Source: Pleurodeles waltl (taxonomy: Eukaryota > Chordata > Amphibia > Caudata > Salamandridae). Taken from it: 64,000 nucleotides of DNA. Positions within the stretch are counted from its first letter, which is position 1. Every line of letters starts with the position of its first letter. The DNA lies in NCBI RefSeq assembly GCF_031143425.1, contig NC_090444.1:1536412782-1536476781 (forward strand). Reading direction: 5' to 3'. Positions 46,578 to 55,985 of the stretch are shown here, piece after piece. The translations under genes were made by a program, and so were the position numbers. The notes under the pieces are model-generated. The model worked only from the letters and a program-made list of their open reading frames with translations. It was not told the origin of the DNA and made no database searches.

Positions 46578-47209
46578 TCGACGCGCAGCCCCGCAGAACG
46601 ACGCGCAGCCGGAAAACAAGCAGGAGAATCCACGCACAGACCCGGGACATCTGGTAATCCCCGCGATCCACAAAAAGAGACTGTCTGCGCGCCGGAAAAC
46701 GACGCCCGACTTCCCCGCGTGGAAAAGAACGACGCAAGTCTGTGTGTGCTGAGGAGAAATCGACGCACACACCCCTTTTTCCACGCATCTCTTCTCCTGT
46801 GGCCCTCTGAGGAGATTTTCCACCAGAAACCAGGTACTTTGTGCTTGAAAGACACTGTATTGCATTCTAAAGACTTAAGACACTTTATATCACTTCCCTG
46901 TGATATTTCTACAATTTTCCATTGCAACTTTATTCTTTTTTTGACCTACAGTTATCCTGATAAATATTATATATTTTTCTAAACACTGTGTGGTGTATTT
47001 TTGTGGTGCTATATGGTGGTATTGTATGATTTAGTGCACAAATACTTTACACATTGCCTTCTAAGTTAAGCCTGACTGCTCGTGCCAAGCTACCAGAGGG
47101 TGGGCACAGGATAATCTTGGATAGTGTGTGACTTACCCTGACTAGAGTGAGGGCTTTTGCTTGGACAGGAGGTAACCTGACTGCCAACCAAAAACCCCAT
47201 TTCTAACAT

Positions 47210-47226
47210 TGGTGATCAGCGGTGAG
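47210..47226 (+). other. Primer-binding-site candidate, copy 2
   Basis: TGGTGATCAGCGGTGAGG begins one base after the LTR end. The first 12 bases are the same as in copy 1. The tRNA was not identified. Confidence 0.55.
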
Positions 47227-47368
47227 GATAGGACTTGTATTTGTGCAGTGACATACAGTAGCTAAGTATTTCACTACCTACCCACAGTTGAAGGTCAACT
47301 TGGTTTTTATCTCTTTTTGAAAATCCGTTTTTTCCTGACAAATTTCAAAAACTAAATCCTCACTCAAC

Positions 47369-48874
47369 ATGTCTCTGACTGGGTCTCAGACAGGGGACTT
47401 TGACCTAGTCCAGTTGGATACATACACGGTCAAACAACTAAGAGGATTATGCAGTGCATTAAGGGTACCCACCCAAGGGGCCTCCAGAAAGGAGGACTTT
47501 CAAGTGGCGCTGAGGGCCTGGGCAGAAGCCCATTTAGAGGATGATGAGGAAGAGGAGCCAGAAAATGGCCCCTCAGAAGGATTTTCACTATCTATGGATG
47601 GTGTTACCACTGCAATTGTGCACCCTTCCAGACCAGGGAGCAGTGTCTCCATGCAAAGCCTGACCGCAGAGGAAAGGAGAGAGGAAAGGGAGTTCCAATT
47701 GCAAATGGCAAAACTGAAAATTGAGGCACAACAGGAGGAGAGGAGGGCAGAAAGAGAAGCCAAACAAGCTGAGGCTGAAAGAGCAGCCAAACAGATTGAA
47801 GCTGAAAGAACAGCCAAACAGATTCAAGCAGAAGCTGAAAGGGCAGCCAAACAAGCAGAAGCTGAAAGAGCAGCCAAACAAGTGGAAGCTGAAAGAGCGT
47901 TGGCTGAAAAGAAACTATTGTTGGCTCATGAACTGAGTCTCAAGGAGCTGGAGATCAAGGCAAGACAGTCTGAATCCAGCAATAATGGTGGCAGCATACA
48001 GACAGGACCTGCTGGAGAAAAGAAGGTTCGTATACCCAAAAATGTGGTGCCCAGTTTTGTGGTGGGAGATGACATAGATAAATGGTTAGCTGCTTATGAA
48101 GTTGCACTAAGGGCTCATGAGGTTCCTGAAGGGCAATGGGGGGTAGCTATGTGGGGTTATGTGCCGCCATTGGGGAGGGACACACTTCTCACATTGGATC
48201 CACAGGATCAAAACACATACCCACTCCAGAAAGCCACTTTACTTGCCAAGTTTGGGCTGACCCCTGAGGGATACCGTCAGAGGTTCAGGGACAGCACCAA
48301 ACAAACCACACAAACATGGGTAGATTTCTTTGATTTCTCTAGTAAGGCACTGAATGGATGGGTGCGGGGCAACAAAGTAGCAGATTATAAAGGTTTATAT
48401 GACTTGATCCTGAGAGAGCATATGCTTAATGTTACTTATACCGATTTGCGCCAGCACCTAGTGGATAGTAAGCTGACTGATCCCAGGAAGCTTGCTGAGG
48501 AGGCGGACCTCTGGGTTAGCACCAGAGTGTCCAAAAAGGTACCTGGGGGGGACTCCCACAAAGGTGGTCAGGGTTCCCAACAGAAGAAAGAGGGGGGAGA
48601 TAAACTTACAGATAAGGAACTCTCTAAAGGCCCCCAAAAGAATTCCCAGGGAGGGGGTGGCAACCCTTCCTTTTCCAAATTTGGGAAGAAGCCAGGGACA
48701 TTTGACAGGTCAGGAAAATCTAGCCCCAAATGCATGGAGTGTTACCAATATGGTCACTACAAAGGCGATCCACAGTGCCCCAAGAGGGCACCGTCCACTA
48801 CCGGACAGGCACCTGGGTTGACTAGTGTAGCACTCGGGGGGAGATGGACCCCACTAGCTTTGGGGAGCAGGTAG
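47369..48874 (+). CDS. gag polyprotein, Gmr1-like copy 2
   Basis: 501 residues from the first ATG after the leader. N-terminal helical region (10-50), acidic patch (57-65, DDEEEEPE), a long Arg/Glu/Ala-rich coiled coil (101-200) containing five tandem AE(A)ERAAKQ-like units (about 130-178), a capsid-like domain (220-390) whose second half (300-385; TWVDFFDF, DLRQHLVDSKLTD, RKLAEEADLW) looks like a SCAN domain, a Lys/Gly-rich basic region (390-450), and one zinc knuckle C455-X2-C-X4-H-X6-C470, two residues longer than standard in its last gap. Role: assembles the particle and packages RNA. The stop at 48872 lies inside the pol frame, so pol needs a -1 shift or re-initiation. Confidence 0.93.
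   Translation: MSLTGSQTGDFDLVQLDTYTVKQLRGLCSALRVPTQGASRKEDFQVALRAWAEAHLEDDEEEEPENGPSEGFSLSMDGVTTAIVHPSRPGSSVSMQSLTAEERREEREFQLQMAKLKIEAQQEERRAEREAKQAEAERAAKQIEAERTAKQIQAEAERAAKQAEAERAAKQVEAERALAEKKLLLAHELSLKELEIKARQSESSNNGGSIQTGPAGEKKVRIPKNVVPSFVVGDDIDKWLAAYEVALRAHEVPEGQWGVAMWGYVPPLGRDTLLTLDPQDQNTYPLQKATLLAKFGLTPEGYRQRFRDSTKQTTQTWVDFFDFSSKALNGWVRGNKVADYKGLYDLILREHMLNVTYTDLRQHLVDSKLTDPRKLAEEADLWVSTRVSKKVPGGDSHKGGQGSQQKKEGGDKLTDKELSKGPQKNSQGGGGNPSFSKFGKKPGTFDRSGKSSPKCMECYQYGHYKGDPQCPKRAPSTTGQAPGLTSVALGGRWTPLALGSR
48826..48874 (+). promoter_or_regulatory. gag-pol overlap with candidate slippery G run
   Basis: The pol frame opens after a TAG at 48823-48825, and gag stops at 48872-48874, so the frame change must occur within these 49 bases. 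A six-G run followed by A (48836-48842) is the only slippery-looking site. The pol-frame ATG at 48844, directly after it, offers re-initiation as an alternative. Confidence 0.5.
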
Positions 48875-51800
48875 AGATTTCCCTAGTGTCCCTGGGAGAA
48901 GGAGAAATGATGTCCAAGGTCCACATGCCTAAAAATACTTCCAAGTACCGGCAGTGGGTCCTCATTGATGGGCAGAAGGTGGAGGCTCTGCGTGACACAG
49001 GAGCCAGTATGACTACTATCAAGAGTCAGCTGGTGTCCACAGAGCAGATAATCCCTAATACATTCCACCAGGTCATAGTCGCTGACAATCGCGAGAGTCA
49101 CCTACCGGTGGCTCGGGTTCCCTTTGAGTGGGGGGGGGTCTCTGGTACTCTGAAAGTAGCTGTGAGTCCTGCCATGCCTGTAGATTGTCTGTTAGGCAAT
49201 GATCTAGAGCATACTGCTTGGAAAGAAGTAGAGCTCAGATCTCACCTGGAGATGTTAGGGTTACCTGAGTGGGTCTGCATGACCACCCGGTCCATGGCTG
49301 ACCGAGAGGGAAGTCAAGGGCATCTGGAGCCTGGAACGATGGCCCAGGGAGCTGCCAAGAGGAGGGACAAGGGGCGCGGGAAACCGGCCCCAGAAGTTCC
49401 CACAGTGGCTGACGGGGCTCCTGAGGAGGAGACTCCCGAGCCAACTGGGGAAGACATTGTCACCCTAGGTGACTTACCGGAGCTTGCTGGCTGGCAAGTT
49501 GAGGGTGGACCCACCAGGGAGGAATTCTGCAAGGCGCAGAAAGAGTGTCCCACTCTAGAAGGGTTGAGGAAACAAGCCTTAAACCAGGCAGCAGGTGACG
49601 CCTCTGGCAATCACCACCTATATTGGGAGAACGATCTCCTCTACAGTGAGCCTAGGGTTCCGGTCTTTGGGGCAGCACGTGTGCTGGTGGTCCCCCAATG
49701 TTACCGAGCCTTCCTACTGGGTCTGGCTCACGACATTCCCCTGGCAGGACATTTGGGACAAGACAAGACCTTCAACAGGCTTGTCACCCACTTTCACTGG
49801 CCCAAAATGAGGACACACTCAGACAAATTCTGCAGGGCTTGTCCTACCTGCCAGGCTAGTGGTAAAGCAGGAAAGAGGGTTAAAACCCCCCTGATTCCAC
49901 TTCCTGTCGTTGGCACCCCCTTTGAAAGGGTGGGCGTCGACATTGTTGGCCCCTTGGACCCCAAAACTGCCTTAGGCAACAGGTTTATCCTGGTTTTGGT
50001 GGACCATGCCACCCGGTACCCAGAGGCAATCCCTCTGAGGACCGTAACTGCATCGGTGGTAGCCAGAACCCTGATGGGGATATTTACCCGTGTGGGATTC
50101 CCCAAGGAGATAGTGTCTGACAGAGGCACTAACTTCATGTCCGCGTACATGAAGCATCTGTGGGATGCGTGTGGTGTAACCTACAAGTTCACCACACCCT
50201 ATCACCCCCAGTCTAATGGGCTTGTGGAGAGATTCAACAAGACCCTGAAAGGCATGATTGGTGGCCTCCCTGAGGCCATGAGGCGTAAATGGGACGTCCT
50301 CTTACCATGCCTTCTCTTTGCTTACAGAGAGGTCCCCCAGAGGGGGGTAGGGTTCAGTCCCTTTGAGCTTCTCTATGGGTACCCCGTCAGGGGACCCTTA
50401 AGCATTGTCAAGGAGGGATTGGAGAACGCTCCAAAGACACCCCCTCAGGACGTGGTCAGCTACATGTTGGCCCTCCACAATCAGATGACCCGCTTCTGGA
50501 AAGAGGCCCAAAGTAACCTGGAGGCCAGTCAAGAGGTGATGAAACAATGGTATGACCAGAAGGCCACTCTGGTAGAGTTTCAACCTGGAGACAAAGTGTG
50601 GGTAATGGAGCCAGTAGAGCCCAGAGCTCTCCAGGACCGCTGGTCTGGCCCATTTGAAATAAAGGAGCGGAAAGGGGAGGCCACTTACCTAGTGGACCTC
50701 CAAACCCCTAGGAACCCCCTAAGGGTGCTCCACGTGAACCGACTAAAAGCTCATTTTGAGAGATCGGAGATCAACATGCTTCTGGTCACAGATGAAGGAA
50801 TGGAAGAGGAGAGTGAACCTCTCCCTGACCTCCTCTCTGCCCAAGAAGGTGATGGGTCCGTAAGCGGGGTCATTCTGTCTGACTCCCTGACTCTAAACCA
50901 GAAAGGAGACTGCTATGAGCTGTTGGAGCAGTTCTCCCCCCTCTTCTCCCTTACTCCGGGACTGACCCACCTCTGTGTTCATGATATTGACACCGGTGAC
51001 AGTCTCCCTGTGAAGAACAAAATTTACAGGTTGTCAGATAAGGTGAAGGCCAGCATCAAGGAGGAGGTCTCCAAGATGTTGACGCTAGGGGTTATTGAGA
51101 AGTCCAGTAGTCCCTGGGCCAGCCCAGTGGTGTTGGTCCCCAAGGCTACTGCCCCAGGCGCGAAGCCAGAACTCCGGTTCTGCGTGGACTACCGGGGTCT
51201 CAACTCAGTCACCCGGACTGATGCTCACCCCATCCCCCGAGCTGATGAGCTCGTGGACAGGCTAGGCGCTGCCAAGTTCCTGAGTACGTTTGATCTTACT
51301 TCAGGGTACTGGCAGATCGCCCTGACTGAGGGGGCTAAGGAAAGGTCCGCCTTTTCCACCCCTGACGGCCATTACCAGTTCCGGGTGATGCCGTTTGGAT
51401 TGAAAAATGCCCCCGCTACCTTCCAACGGTTGGTTAACGGGGTCCTGGCTGGCAAGGATGCCTTCTGTGCAGCCTACCTGGATGACATAGCTGTCTACAG
51501 TTCCAGCTGGGAGGAACACCTGCTCCACCTCAAGGAGGTGCTTCAGGCCCTGCAACAGGCAGGCCTGACCATCAAGGCTAGTAAGTGCCAGATTGGGCAG
51601 GGTTCCGTGGTGTACTTGGGACACCTAGCAGGTGGTGGCAAGGTGCAGCCACTCCAGGCCAAGATCGAAACTATCAAGGCCTGGCAACCACCTCGAACCC
51701 AGACTGAGGTGAGAGCCTTTTTAGGCCTCACCGGATACTACCGCAGGTTTGTCAAGGGCTATGGTACCATTGTGTCCCCCTTGACAGAACTCACGTCCAA

Positions 51801-52314
51801 GAAGCAACCTAGGTTGGTGAATTGGACAGAGGCTTGTCAGAAAGCCTTTGACGCCCTGAAGGAAGCCATGTGCACGGCCCCCGTGCTCAAGGCCCCTGAC
51901 TACTCCCAGGAATTTATCGTGCAGACAGACGCTTCAGAGCATGGCATAGGGGCAGTCCTAGCACAGCTAAATGAGGAGGGCCAAGATCAACCGGTAGTCT
52001 TTATTAGCAGAAGGCTATTACCACGGGAACAGAGGTGGAGTGCTATTGAAAGAGAAGCTTTTGCTGTGGTCTGGGCACTGAAGAAGCTGAGGCCCTACCT
52101 GTTTGGGACTCACTTCCTAGTTCAGACAGACCACAGGCCCCTCAGATGGCTCATGCAGATGAGGGGTGAGAATCCAAAACTTCTGAGGTGGTCCATTTCC
52201 CTACAGGGGATGGACTTTACGGTGGAACATCGCCCAGGGGTTGACCACGCCAATGCTGATGGTCTCTCCAGGTACTTCCGCCTTAGCGATGAGAGCTCCC
52301 AGGAGGTCGGGTAG
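48844..52314 (+). CDS. pol polyprotein: protease - integrase - reverse transcriptase - RNase H, Gmr1-like copy 2
   Basis: 1156 residues from ATG 48844; the start is a convention because the frame continues back to 48826. Protease: ALRDTGAS (Asp 51) and LLGND (116). Integrase: zinc-binding H296, H303, C333, C336; core Asp 366 (GVDIVGP), Asp 426 (VSDRGTN) and Glu 462 (VERFN), exactly D,D35E; C-terminal domain about 570-640 (WSGPFEI, VLHVNRLKAHF). Reverse transcriptase: Asp 817 (STFDLTSGYWQ), MPFGLKNAPATFQ (849-861), YLDD 878-881. RNase H: Asp 1029, Glu near 1069-1071, Asp 1096, Asp 1139 (HANADGLSR). All catalytic residues are present. Standard Ty3/gypsy pol has integrase last; here it is second, which is the Gmr1-type order. 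Confidence 0.95.
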   Translation: MDPTSFGEQVEISLVSLGEGEMMSKVHMPKNTSKYRQWVLIDGQKVEALRDTGASMTTIKSQLVSTEQIIPNTFHQVIVADNRESHLPVARVPFEWGGVSGTLKVAVSPAMPVDCLLGNDLEHTAWKEVELRSHLEMLGLPEWVCMTTRSMADREGSQGHLEPGTMAQGAAKRRDKGRGKPAPEVPTVADGAPEEETPEPTGEDIVTLGDLPELAGWQVEGGPTREEFCKAQKECPTLEGLRKQALNQAAGDASGNHHLYWENDLLYSEPRVPVFGAARVLVVPQCYRAFLLGLAHDIPLAGHLGQDKTFNRLVTHFHWPKMRTHSDKFCRACPTCQASGKAGKRVKTPLIPLPVVGTPFERVGVDIVGPLDPKTALGNRFILVLVDHATRYPEAIPLRTVTASVVARTLMGIFTRVGFPKEIVSDRGTNFMSAYMKHLWDACGVTYKFTTPYHPQSNGLVERFNKTLKGMIGGLPEAMRRKWDVLLPCLLFAYREVPQRGVGFSPFELLYGYPVRGPLSIVKEGLENAPKTPPQDVVSYMLALHNQMTRFWKEAQSNLEASQEVMKQWYDQKATLVEFQPGDKVWVMEPVEPRALQDRWSGPFEIKERKGEATYLVDLQTPRNPLRVLHVNRLKAHFERSEINMLLVTDEGMEEESEPLPDLLSAQEGDGSVSGVILSDSLTLNQKGDCYELLEQFSPLFSLTPGLTHLCVHDIDTGDSLPVKNKIYRLSDKVKASIKEEVSKMLTLGVIEKSSSPWASPVVLVPKATAPGAKPELRFCVDYRGLNSVTRTDAHPIPRADELVDRLGAAKFLSTFDLTSGYWQIALTEGAKERSAFSTPDGHYQFRVMPFGLKNAPATFQRLVNGVLAGKDAFCAAYLDDIAVYSSSWEEHLLHLKEVLQALQQAGLTIKASKCQIGQGSVVYLGHLAGGGKVQPLQAKIETIKAWQPPRTQTEVRAFLGLTGYYRRFVKGYGTIVSPLTELTSKKQPRLVNWTEACQKAFDALKEAMCTAPVLKAPDYSQEFIVQTDASEHGIGAVLAQLNEEGQDQPVVFISRRLLPREQRWSAIEREAFAVVWALKKLRPYLFGTHFLVQTDHRPLRWLMQMRGENPKLLRWSISLQGMDFTVEHRPGVDHANADGLSRYFRLSDESSQEVG

Positions 52315-52329
52315 CTCTCCCCACTTTCA

Positions 52330-52344
52330 GCTGGGGGGGACACA
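52330..52344 (+). other. Polypurine tract, copy 2
   Basis: GCTGGGGGGGACACA immediately before the 3' LTR. The same run on the minus strand precedes the 3' LTR of copy 1 at about 1436-1450. It primes plus-strand DNA synthesis. Confidence 0.75.
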
Positions 52345-54603
52345 TGTTAGACCTGACAGCCTTAGGGTAGTCACCCCTAACTTTTTGCCTGCCTCCCTCC
52401 TCTTTTTGGATACTGTTTTTGCTGGTTTTTAGACTCTGCGCACTTTACCACGGCTAACCAGTGATAAAGTGTATATGCTCTCTCTCTGTAAACATGGTAA
52501 CTTTGGATCATACCTGATTGAACTATTTAATCTACTTATAAGTCCCCAGTCATGTGCACTCCAGGTGCCTAGGGCATATAGATTAAATGCTACTAGTGGA
52601 CCTGCAGCACGGATTGTGCCACCCACTTAAGTAGCCCCTTTTTCTTGTCTCAGGCCTACCATTGCTAGGCCTGTGTGTGCAGTTTCACTGCCACCTCGAC
52701 TTGGCATTTAAAAGTACTTGCCAAGCCTAGAACTCCCCTTTTTCTGCATATAAGTCACCCTTAATGTGTGCCCTGGGTATCCCCTAGAGCAGGGTGCTGT
52801 GTAGGTAAAAGACAGGACATGTACCTGTGTAGTTATATGTCCTGGTAGTGTAAAACTCCTAAATTCGTTTTTGCACTACTGGGAGACCTGCTCTCTTCAT
52901 AGGCTAACATTGGGGCTGCCCTCATACACTGTTGAAGTGGCAGCTGCTGATCTGAAAGGAGCAGGGAGGTCATATTTAGTATGGCCAGAATGGTAATACA
53001 AAATCCTACTGACTGGTGAAGTCGGATTTAATATTACTATTCTAGAAATGCCACTTTTAGAAAGTGAGCATTTCTTTGCACTTAAATCCTTCTGTGCCTT
53101 ACAATCCACGTCTGGCTAGGTTTAGTTGACAGCTCCTTGTGCATTCACTCAGACACACCCCAAACACAGGGTACTCAGCCTCACTTGCATACATCTGCAT
53201 TTTGAATGGGTCTTCCTGGGCTGGGAGGGTGGAGGGCCTGCCCTCACACAAAGGACTGCCACACCCCCTACTGGGACCCTGGCAGACAGGATTGAACTGA
53301 AAGGGGACCTGGTGCACTTCTTAGCCACTCTTTGAAGTCTCCCCCACTTCAAAGGCACATTTGGGTATAAAACAGGGCCTCTGCCCTACCTCATCAGACA
53401 CTTGCTGGAGAAGAAACCGGAACCAGAAACTACATCCTGCCAAGAAGAACTGCCTGGCTGCTCAAAGGACTCACCTGTCTGCTTTCTACAAAGGACTGCT
53501 GTCTTGCTGTTGCCCTGCTGCCTTGCTGAACTCTTGTCTGGCTGTGAAAGTGCTCTCCAAGGGCTTGGATAGAGCTTGCCTCCTGTTCCTTGAAGTCTCA
53601 GGACCAAAAAGACTTCTTCCTTTCACTTGGACGCTCCGTGCGCCGAAAATTTCGACGCACAGCTTGTTTCGCGGCGAGAAAAACGCCGCACACCGACGCT
53701 GATCGACGCGACGCCCTCGGGACGATCGAGACTTCGACGCACAACCTCGCAAGGACAAAGCCGCTCGACTTTCCAGGAGAAATCGACGCGACGCCCACCG
53801 TGAGTGCGAAACTTTGACGCACGGCCTCGCAAGGACAACGCCGCCCGACTTCCAAGGAGAAATCGACGCGACGCCTGCCGTGAGACCAAACTTTCGACGC
53901 ACGGCCTCGCAAGGACAATGCCGCCCGACTTCCAAGGAGAAATCGACGCGACGCCTACCGTGAGATCGAAACTTCGACGCGCAGCCCCGCAGAACGACGC
54001 GCAGCCGGAAAACAAGCAGGAGAATCCACGCACAGACCCGGGACATCTGGTAATCCCCGCGATCCACAAAAAGAGACTGTCTGCGCGCCGGAAAACGACA
54101 CCCGACTTCCCCGCGTGGAAAAGAACGACGCAAGTCTGTGTGTGCTGAGGAGAAATCGACGCACACACCCCTTTTTCCACGCATCTCTTCTCCTGTGGCC
54201 TCTGAGGAGATTTTCCACCAGAAACCAGGTACTTTGTGCTTGAAAGACACTGTATTGCATTCTAAAGACTTAAGACACTTTATATCACTTCCCTGTGATA
54301 TTTCTACAATTTTCCATTGCAACTTTATTCTTTTTTTGACCTACAATTATCCTGATAAATATTATATATTTTTCTAAACACTGTGTGGTGTATTTTTGTG
54401 GTGCTATATGGTGGTATTGTATGATTTAGTGCACAAATACTTTACACATTGCCTTCTAAGTTAAGCCTGACTGCTCGTGCCAAGCTACCAGAGGGTGGGC
54501 ACAGGATAATCTTGGATAGTGTGTGACTTACCCTGACTAGAGTGAGGGCTTTTGCTTGGACAGGAGGTAACCTGACTGCCAACCAAAAACCCCATTTCTA
54601 ACA
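52345..54603 (+). repeat. 3' LTR of Gmr1-like copy 2
   Basis: 2259 bp, colinear with the 5' LTR at an offset of 7396. Differences noted by eye include a T/C at 45546/52942, a T/A near 46279/53675, single changes near 53915 and 54098, one missing C near 54200, and a G/A near 54347. Confidence 0.95.
53734..53973 (+). repeat. Three 80-bp CpG-rich tandem repeats within the 3' LTR
   Basis: Counterpart of 46338-46577, with one base difference (ACGCC/ATGCC) noted. Confidence 0.85.
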
Positions 54604-54608
54604 GTCGT
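54604..54608. repeat. Target-site duplication (right) of Gmr1-like copy 2
   Basis: GTCGT, identical to 44944-44948. LINE-B sequence resumes directly after it. Confidence 0.85.
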
Positions 54609-55978
54609 CAATCCATTTCTTGAGGTTGCGGGCAGCTGTGTCTGTATCTGTGGTGTTGGCTGGTGGGGCTCAGGCGAGGGAGGGGATCAGCTGGTCATTG
54701 GTGACCTTGTTCCAGCTGCGGCGGGGGATCTGTTGCGAGTGGTGGTGCAATGTGGGTTTCTCAAAGGTGAAGTGGATGCAGCGGTGGTCGGTCCAGTGGG
54801 GTTCGGTGGTATGGCTGAAGGTGACGTGGCTGCTGGCGGAGAAGATGGGGTCAAGCGTGTGTCAGACGGAGTGGGTGGGTGACTTGACAAGCTGTTTGAG
54901 TCTGAGGTTGGCGAGGTTGGCGAGCAGCGCGGTGGAGTTGCTATCATTGGTGTTCTCGAGGTGGAAGTTCAGGTCTCCGAGGAGGATGTAGTCTGTAGAA
55001 GCAAGGGCTTGCGTGCTGACGACGTCGGCGATGGAGTCACTGAACTGCTGTCGATGTCCGGGGGGGTCTGTAGATGAGGGTGCCACTCAGGGTGCTCTTG
55101 GGATCGATGTGGATCTGGAAGTGCAGGCGTTCGGCGGTGCCAAGGGTGTCTTCGGTGTTGGTCGAGATTCTGATGGTGTTCCTGTGGACGATGGTTGCGG
55201 TCTCTGCAGGTGACCTTGTAGCCGTCCGGGGTGGCTATGGCGATGTTGGGTGCCGATGATGGGTTAATTCGGGTCTTCGTCAGGAAGGCAACTTCCGGGG
55301 TAGGATGAGTCGAGAAGGTCCCAGAGTTTGATGGCGTGCTTGTGGATGGAGCGGGTGTTGAGAAGGATGCAGCTGAGGTGGTTGTGTCTGGCTCTGGCAG
55401 GTGGGGCGGCAGCTCGGAGGCTGATGAAGCTGCAGCTCCGGCAGGGGAAGGGTACGTGGATGAGCTTCGGGGAGGCCTGGAAGCAGGTGGCTGATCGGCC
55501 GGCATTGAGGGCGTGGAGGGTGTTGGCCCCATAGTGGTGTCGGTGGCGTGGTGGTCATGGGGGCTGGGGGGTCTGGCGCTGGGCGTAGTCCAGGTGCGGA
55601 CGGGCGCAGACGGGCTTGCCTCTGGCACGCCAGTGGCGTGCCCACTGTGCGTGGCCACGCAGCGGCCGCCATTAAGAAGGGGAGGTGGGAGGGAGGAGCA
55701 GCTGGGAGGCGGGGGCGAAGCACGAATGCGCAGGGAACGCAGTGGTGGGAAGAACGAAGGGGGAGCAGGCGAGGCAAAGGAGACACAGAGAGAGAGCATG
55801 AAAGGGCAAAAAGCAGAGAAAACAGTAAAGAGGTAGAAAAAGGCAAAAAAGCGGAGAAAACAGTAAAGAGGCCTCTAACTCGCAGCTTCAGCAAGGGCGG
55901 GGAAACGGACACGGGCGCAGTCAGGTGGAGCTGCGTGGTGTGGGGAGCTCTCCTGACCTCAAAATAGGTCAAGGGTCA
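54609..55978 (-). pseudogene. LINE-B, 5' part with endonuclease remnants
   Basis: The minus-strand frames are shifted against each other. One carries EVAFLTKTRINPSSAPNIAIA-type sequence (blocks EVAFLTKTRINPSS and DGYKVTCRDRN), the start of an apurinic-type endonuclease domain as in L2/CR1 LINEs. The 5' end at 55978 is Ser/Pro-rich and pyrimidine-rich 5' leader sequence. Together with 40006-40733 and 44221-44948 it gives about 2.8 kb of LINE-B. Confidence 0.75.
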
Positions 55979-55985
55979 AGGATCA
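55979..55985. repeat. Target-site duplication of LINE-B (right)
   Basis: AGGATCA, identical to 39999-40005. Confidence 0.8.

Larger units (their letters stand above)
44949..47208 (+). repeat. 5' LTR of Gmr1-like copy 2
   Basis: 2260 bp, TGTTAGACCTGACAGCC to CCCCATTTCTAACA. TATA box at 45970; a CpG-rich tract with an 80-bp tandem repeat at 46338-46577. Open frames on either strand here (up to about 230 codons) come from stop-poor CpG-rich repeats and are not genes. Confidence 0.95.
44949..54603 (+). mobile_element. Full-length, apparently intact Gmr1-like LTR retrotransposon (copy 2)
   Basis: 9655 bp: 5' LTR 44949-47208, primer-binding site, gag 47369-48874, pol 48844-52314 overlapping in the -1 frame, polypurine tract, 3' LTR 52345-54603. 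It is flanked by a perfect 5-bp target duplication. The LTRs differ at about seven sites by eye in 2.26 kb, which indicates a young insertion. No stops or frameshifts interrupt gag or pol. Integrase lies before reverse transcriptase. It sits inside LINE-B in antisense orientation to DLGAP2. Confidence 0.95.

Noticed and set aside
46090..46788. Long open frames on both strands in the LTRs (also 41876-42474 and 53486-54322)
   Set aside because: They lie in CpG-rich 80-bp tandem repeats poor in stop codons, overlap each other in several frames, and differ between LTR copies. No protein family is visible.
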